Of a stretch of 7,148 nucleotides of DNA, positions 6,603-7,148 are shown in pieces. Location: contig JABDKS010000453.1 of the NCBI GenBank assembly GCA_013002105.1, forward strand, positions 1 through 7,148. Reading direction: 5' to 3'. A model generated the notes under the pieces. It made no database searches. It saw nothing but the letters and a program-made list of their open reading frames with translations, and was not told the origin of the DNA. The first letter of the stretch is position 1; each line of letters begins with the position of its first letter. The position numbers and the translations under genes were made by a program. Source of the DNA: Pirellulaceae bacterium (GTDB lineage: Bacteria > Planctomycetota > Planctomycetia > Pirellulales > Pirellulaceae).

Positions 6603-7148
6603 TTACTTCCATCGTATCAAAGACGCATCCCATTTATCGCTCCAGCGTTCCCGTCGCTGGCGCACCCAACGAAACGCTGGATGTAGCATTTGCCTTCGAC
6701 AGGAGGGTCGCACCCTTGCCCGTACTGCGGTGGCACAATCCACGGCGATAGACTCGTCGACCGAAAAACCGCCGACCGGGCTGACAACCAATATTGACAT
6801 GGAATGAGACTGCGGCGCGTGCAGGCGGGCAAATTTCGGACAGAATTTCAAGGTGTCTGGGTCAGTCGCGCTTGCAGGGGCGATCGAGCGAACGGGATGA
6901 TTCTTTTCCATCGCGATCCACTTCGACAGAATCAAAATTTCTTGAGGATTTAGGGGTTCCTGAGGAGGCATGGAGATTTCATCGTGCGTTCCCGATACCA
7001 CCTGCCAGAGCAGGCTATTGTCAGGGTCGCCAGCAACGATGGCTGGACCAGATGATCCACCTTTGCGGACGGCTTCGCGCGAGTCGAGCCTCAAACCACC
7101 TTCGGCGCGATCGCCGTGGCACTCCAGACAATGCTCAGTGAGTAGTGG
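6603..7148 (-). CDS. Planctomycete cytochrome c (PSCyt1-like), 5' end off the window, atypical tail
   Basis: The frame enters at the window edge and stops at TAA 6605-6603 (181 codons visible). The haem-binding motif CLECH lies at 7130-7116. After it come GGLRLDSREA, KGG, SGPAI, GDPDNSLL, ISMPP and a helix ending ILSKWIAM. This is the usual order of the PSCyt1 domain, a c-type cytochrome fold that would bind haem covalently outside the cytoplasmic membrane, with the distal Met expected in MPP. The match ends near base 6909. In the common planctomycete proteins the domain is followed by large PSD1-type domains (DUF1549/DUF1553). Here about 100 residues of Arg/Trp-rich, unrelated sequence follow instead. 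No other frame restores the expected continuation, so this may be a truncated gene, a remnant, or a small cytochrome whose real end is disguised. The start codon lies beyond 7148, because a start at 7094 would remove the haem motif. Confidence 0.65.
   Translation of the reverse strand, partial: PLLTEHCLECHGDRAEGGLRLDSREAVRKGGSSGPAIVAGDPDNSLLWQVVSGTHDEISMPPQEPLNPQEILILSKWIAMEKNHPVRSIAPASATDPDTLKFCPKFARLHAPQSHSMSILVVSPVGGFSVDESIAVDCATAVRARVRPSCRRQMLHPAFRWVRQRRERWSDKWDASLIRWK
6641..6681. repeat. Inverted repeat with two alternative hairpins
   Basis: TCCAGCGTT at 6641-6649 is perfectly complementary to AACGCTGGA at 6673-6681, with a 23-nt loop. A second copy of CGCTGG at 6655-6660, inside the loop, can pair instead with CCAGCG at 6642-6647, leaving a 7-nt loop. 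The element lies in the unusual tail of the cytochrome frame, close to its stop. No U-run follows on either strand, so a simple terminator is unlikely. Confidence 0.45.

Noticed and set aside
6603..7094. Start of the cytochrome gene at the TTG at 7094
   Set aside because: The in-frame sequence upstream contains the CLECH haem motif, so the real start lies beyond the window edge.
6617..7141. Alternative frames on both strands over the cytochrome region (6617-6832 minus, 6794-7141 plus)
   Set aside because: Neither shows domain similarity, and neither restores the expected continuation of the PSCyt1 protein, so a simple frameshift does not explain the odd tail.
1..7148. CRISPR array, tRNA or rRNA genes, insertion sequence or integrase
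   Set aside because: I saw no regularly spaced repeats, no cloverleaf-like segment, no conserved rRNA sequence and no transposase or integrase motif.

Overview
The window looks like chromosomal DNA of a planctomycete, most likely a Pirellulaceae member of the Rhodopirellula type. The best evidence is the right-hand end, which encodes a Planctomycete-type cytochrome c domain (PSCyt1 family). A zinc-ribbon/Pro-Ala-linker/single-membrane-helix protein of a design common in that phylum lies next to it. This placement comes from family knowledge and general sequence character, not from a database match.

All four genes I can support lie on the minus strand and read from right to left. (1) 7148-6603 is the 3' part of a gene with one haem-binding PSCyt1 domain followed by about 100 residues of unrelated tail. 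(2) 6439-5411 encodes a 342-residue protein with an N-terminal zinc ribbon, a low-complexity linker, one transmembrane helix and an outer domain of unknown function. (3) 5263-4049 encodes a soluble M48-like zinc metallopeptidase (HELGH). (4) 4052 to beyond position 1 is one open frame of more than 1350 codons. It encodes a degenerate protein-kinase-like N-terminus, a DUF4011-type region and a superfamily 1 (Upf1-like, COG1112) helicase core. It leaves the window just after helicase motif III. The many short plus-strand open frames across 1-4050 are shadows of this gene.

The most interesting point is the pairing of (3) and (4). The peptidase stop and helicase start overlap as ATGA, and a Shine-Dalgarno-like GGGAG sits inside the last peptidase codons, so the two are almost certainly co-transcribed and translationally coupled. 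A kinase-like domain fused to a COG1112 helicase recalls the MkoA protein of type I Mokosh anti-phage systems. Here the kinase part looks catalytically dead and the partner inside the window is a metallopeptidase. I infer a possible Mokosh-related or new defence or stress module. The decisive part, the helicase C-terminus and the next gene, lies left of position 1.

The intergenic DNA is short. The 5264-5410 gap before the peptidase holds a perfect 14-bp palindrome inside a larger 9-bp inverted repeat. The 6440-6602 gap holds the leader of the zinc-ribbon gene. The tail of the cytochrome frame contains another inverted repeat and may be a dispersed repeat rather than true coding sequence. I saw no rRNA, tRNA, CRISPR array, insertion sequence or transposase.
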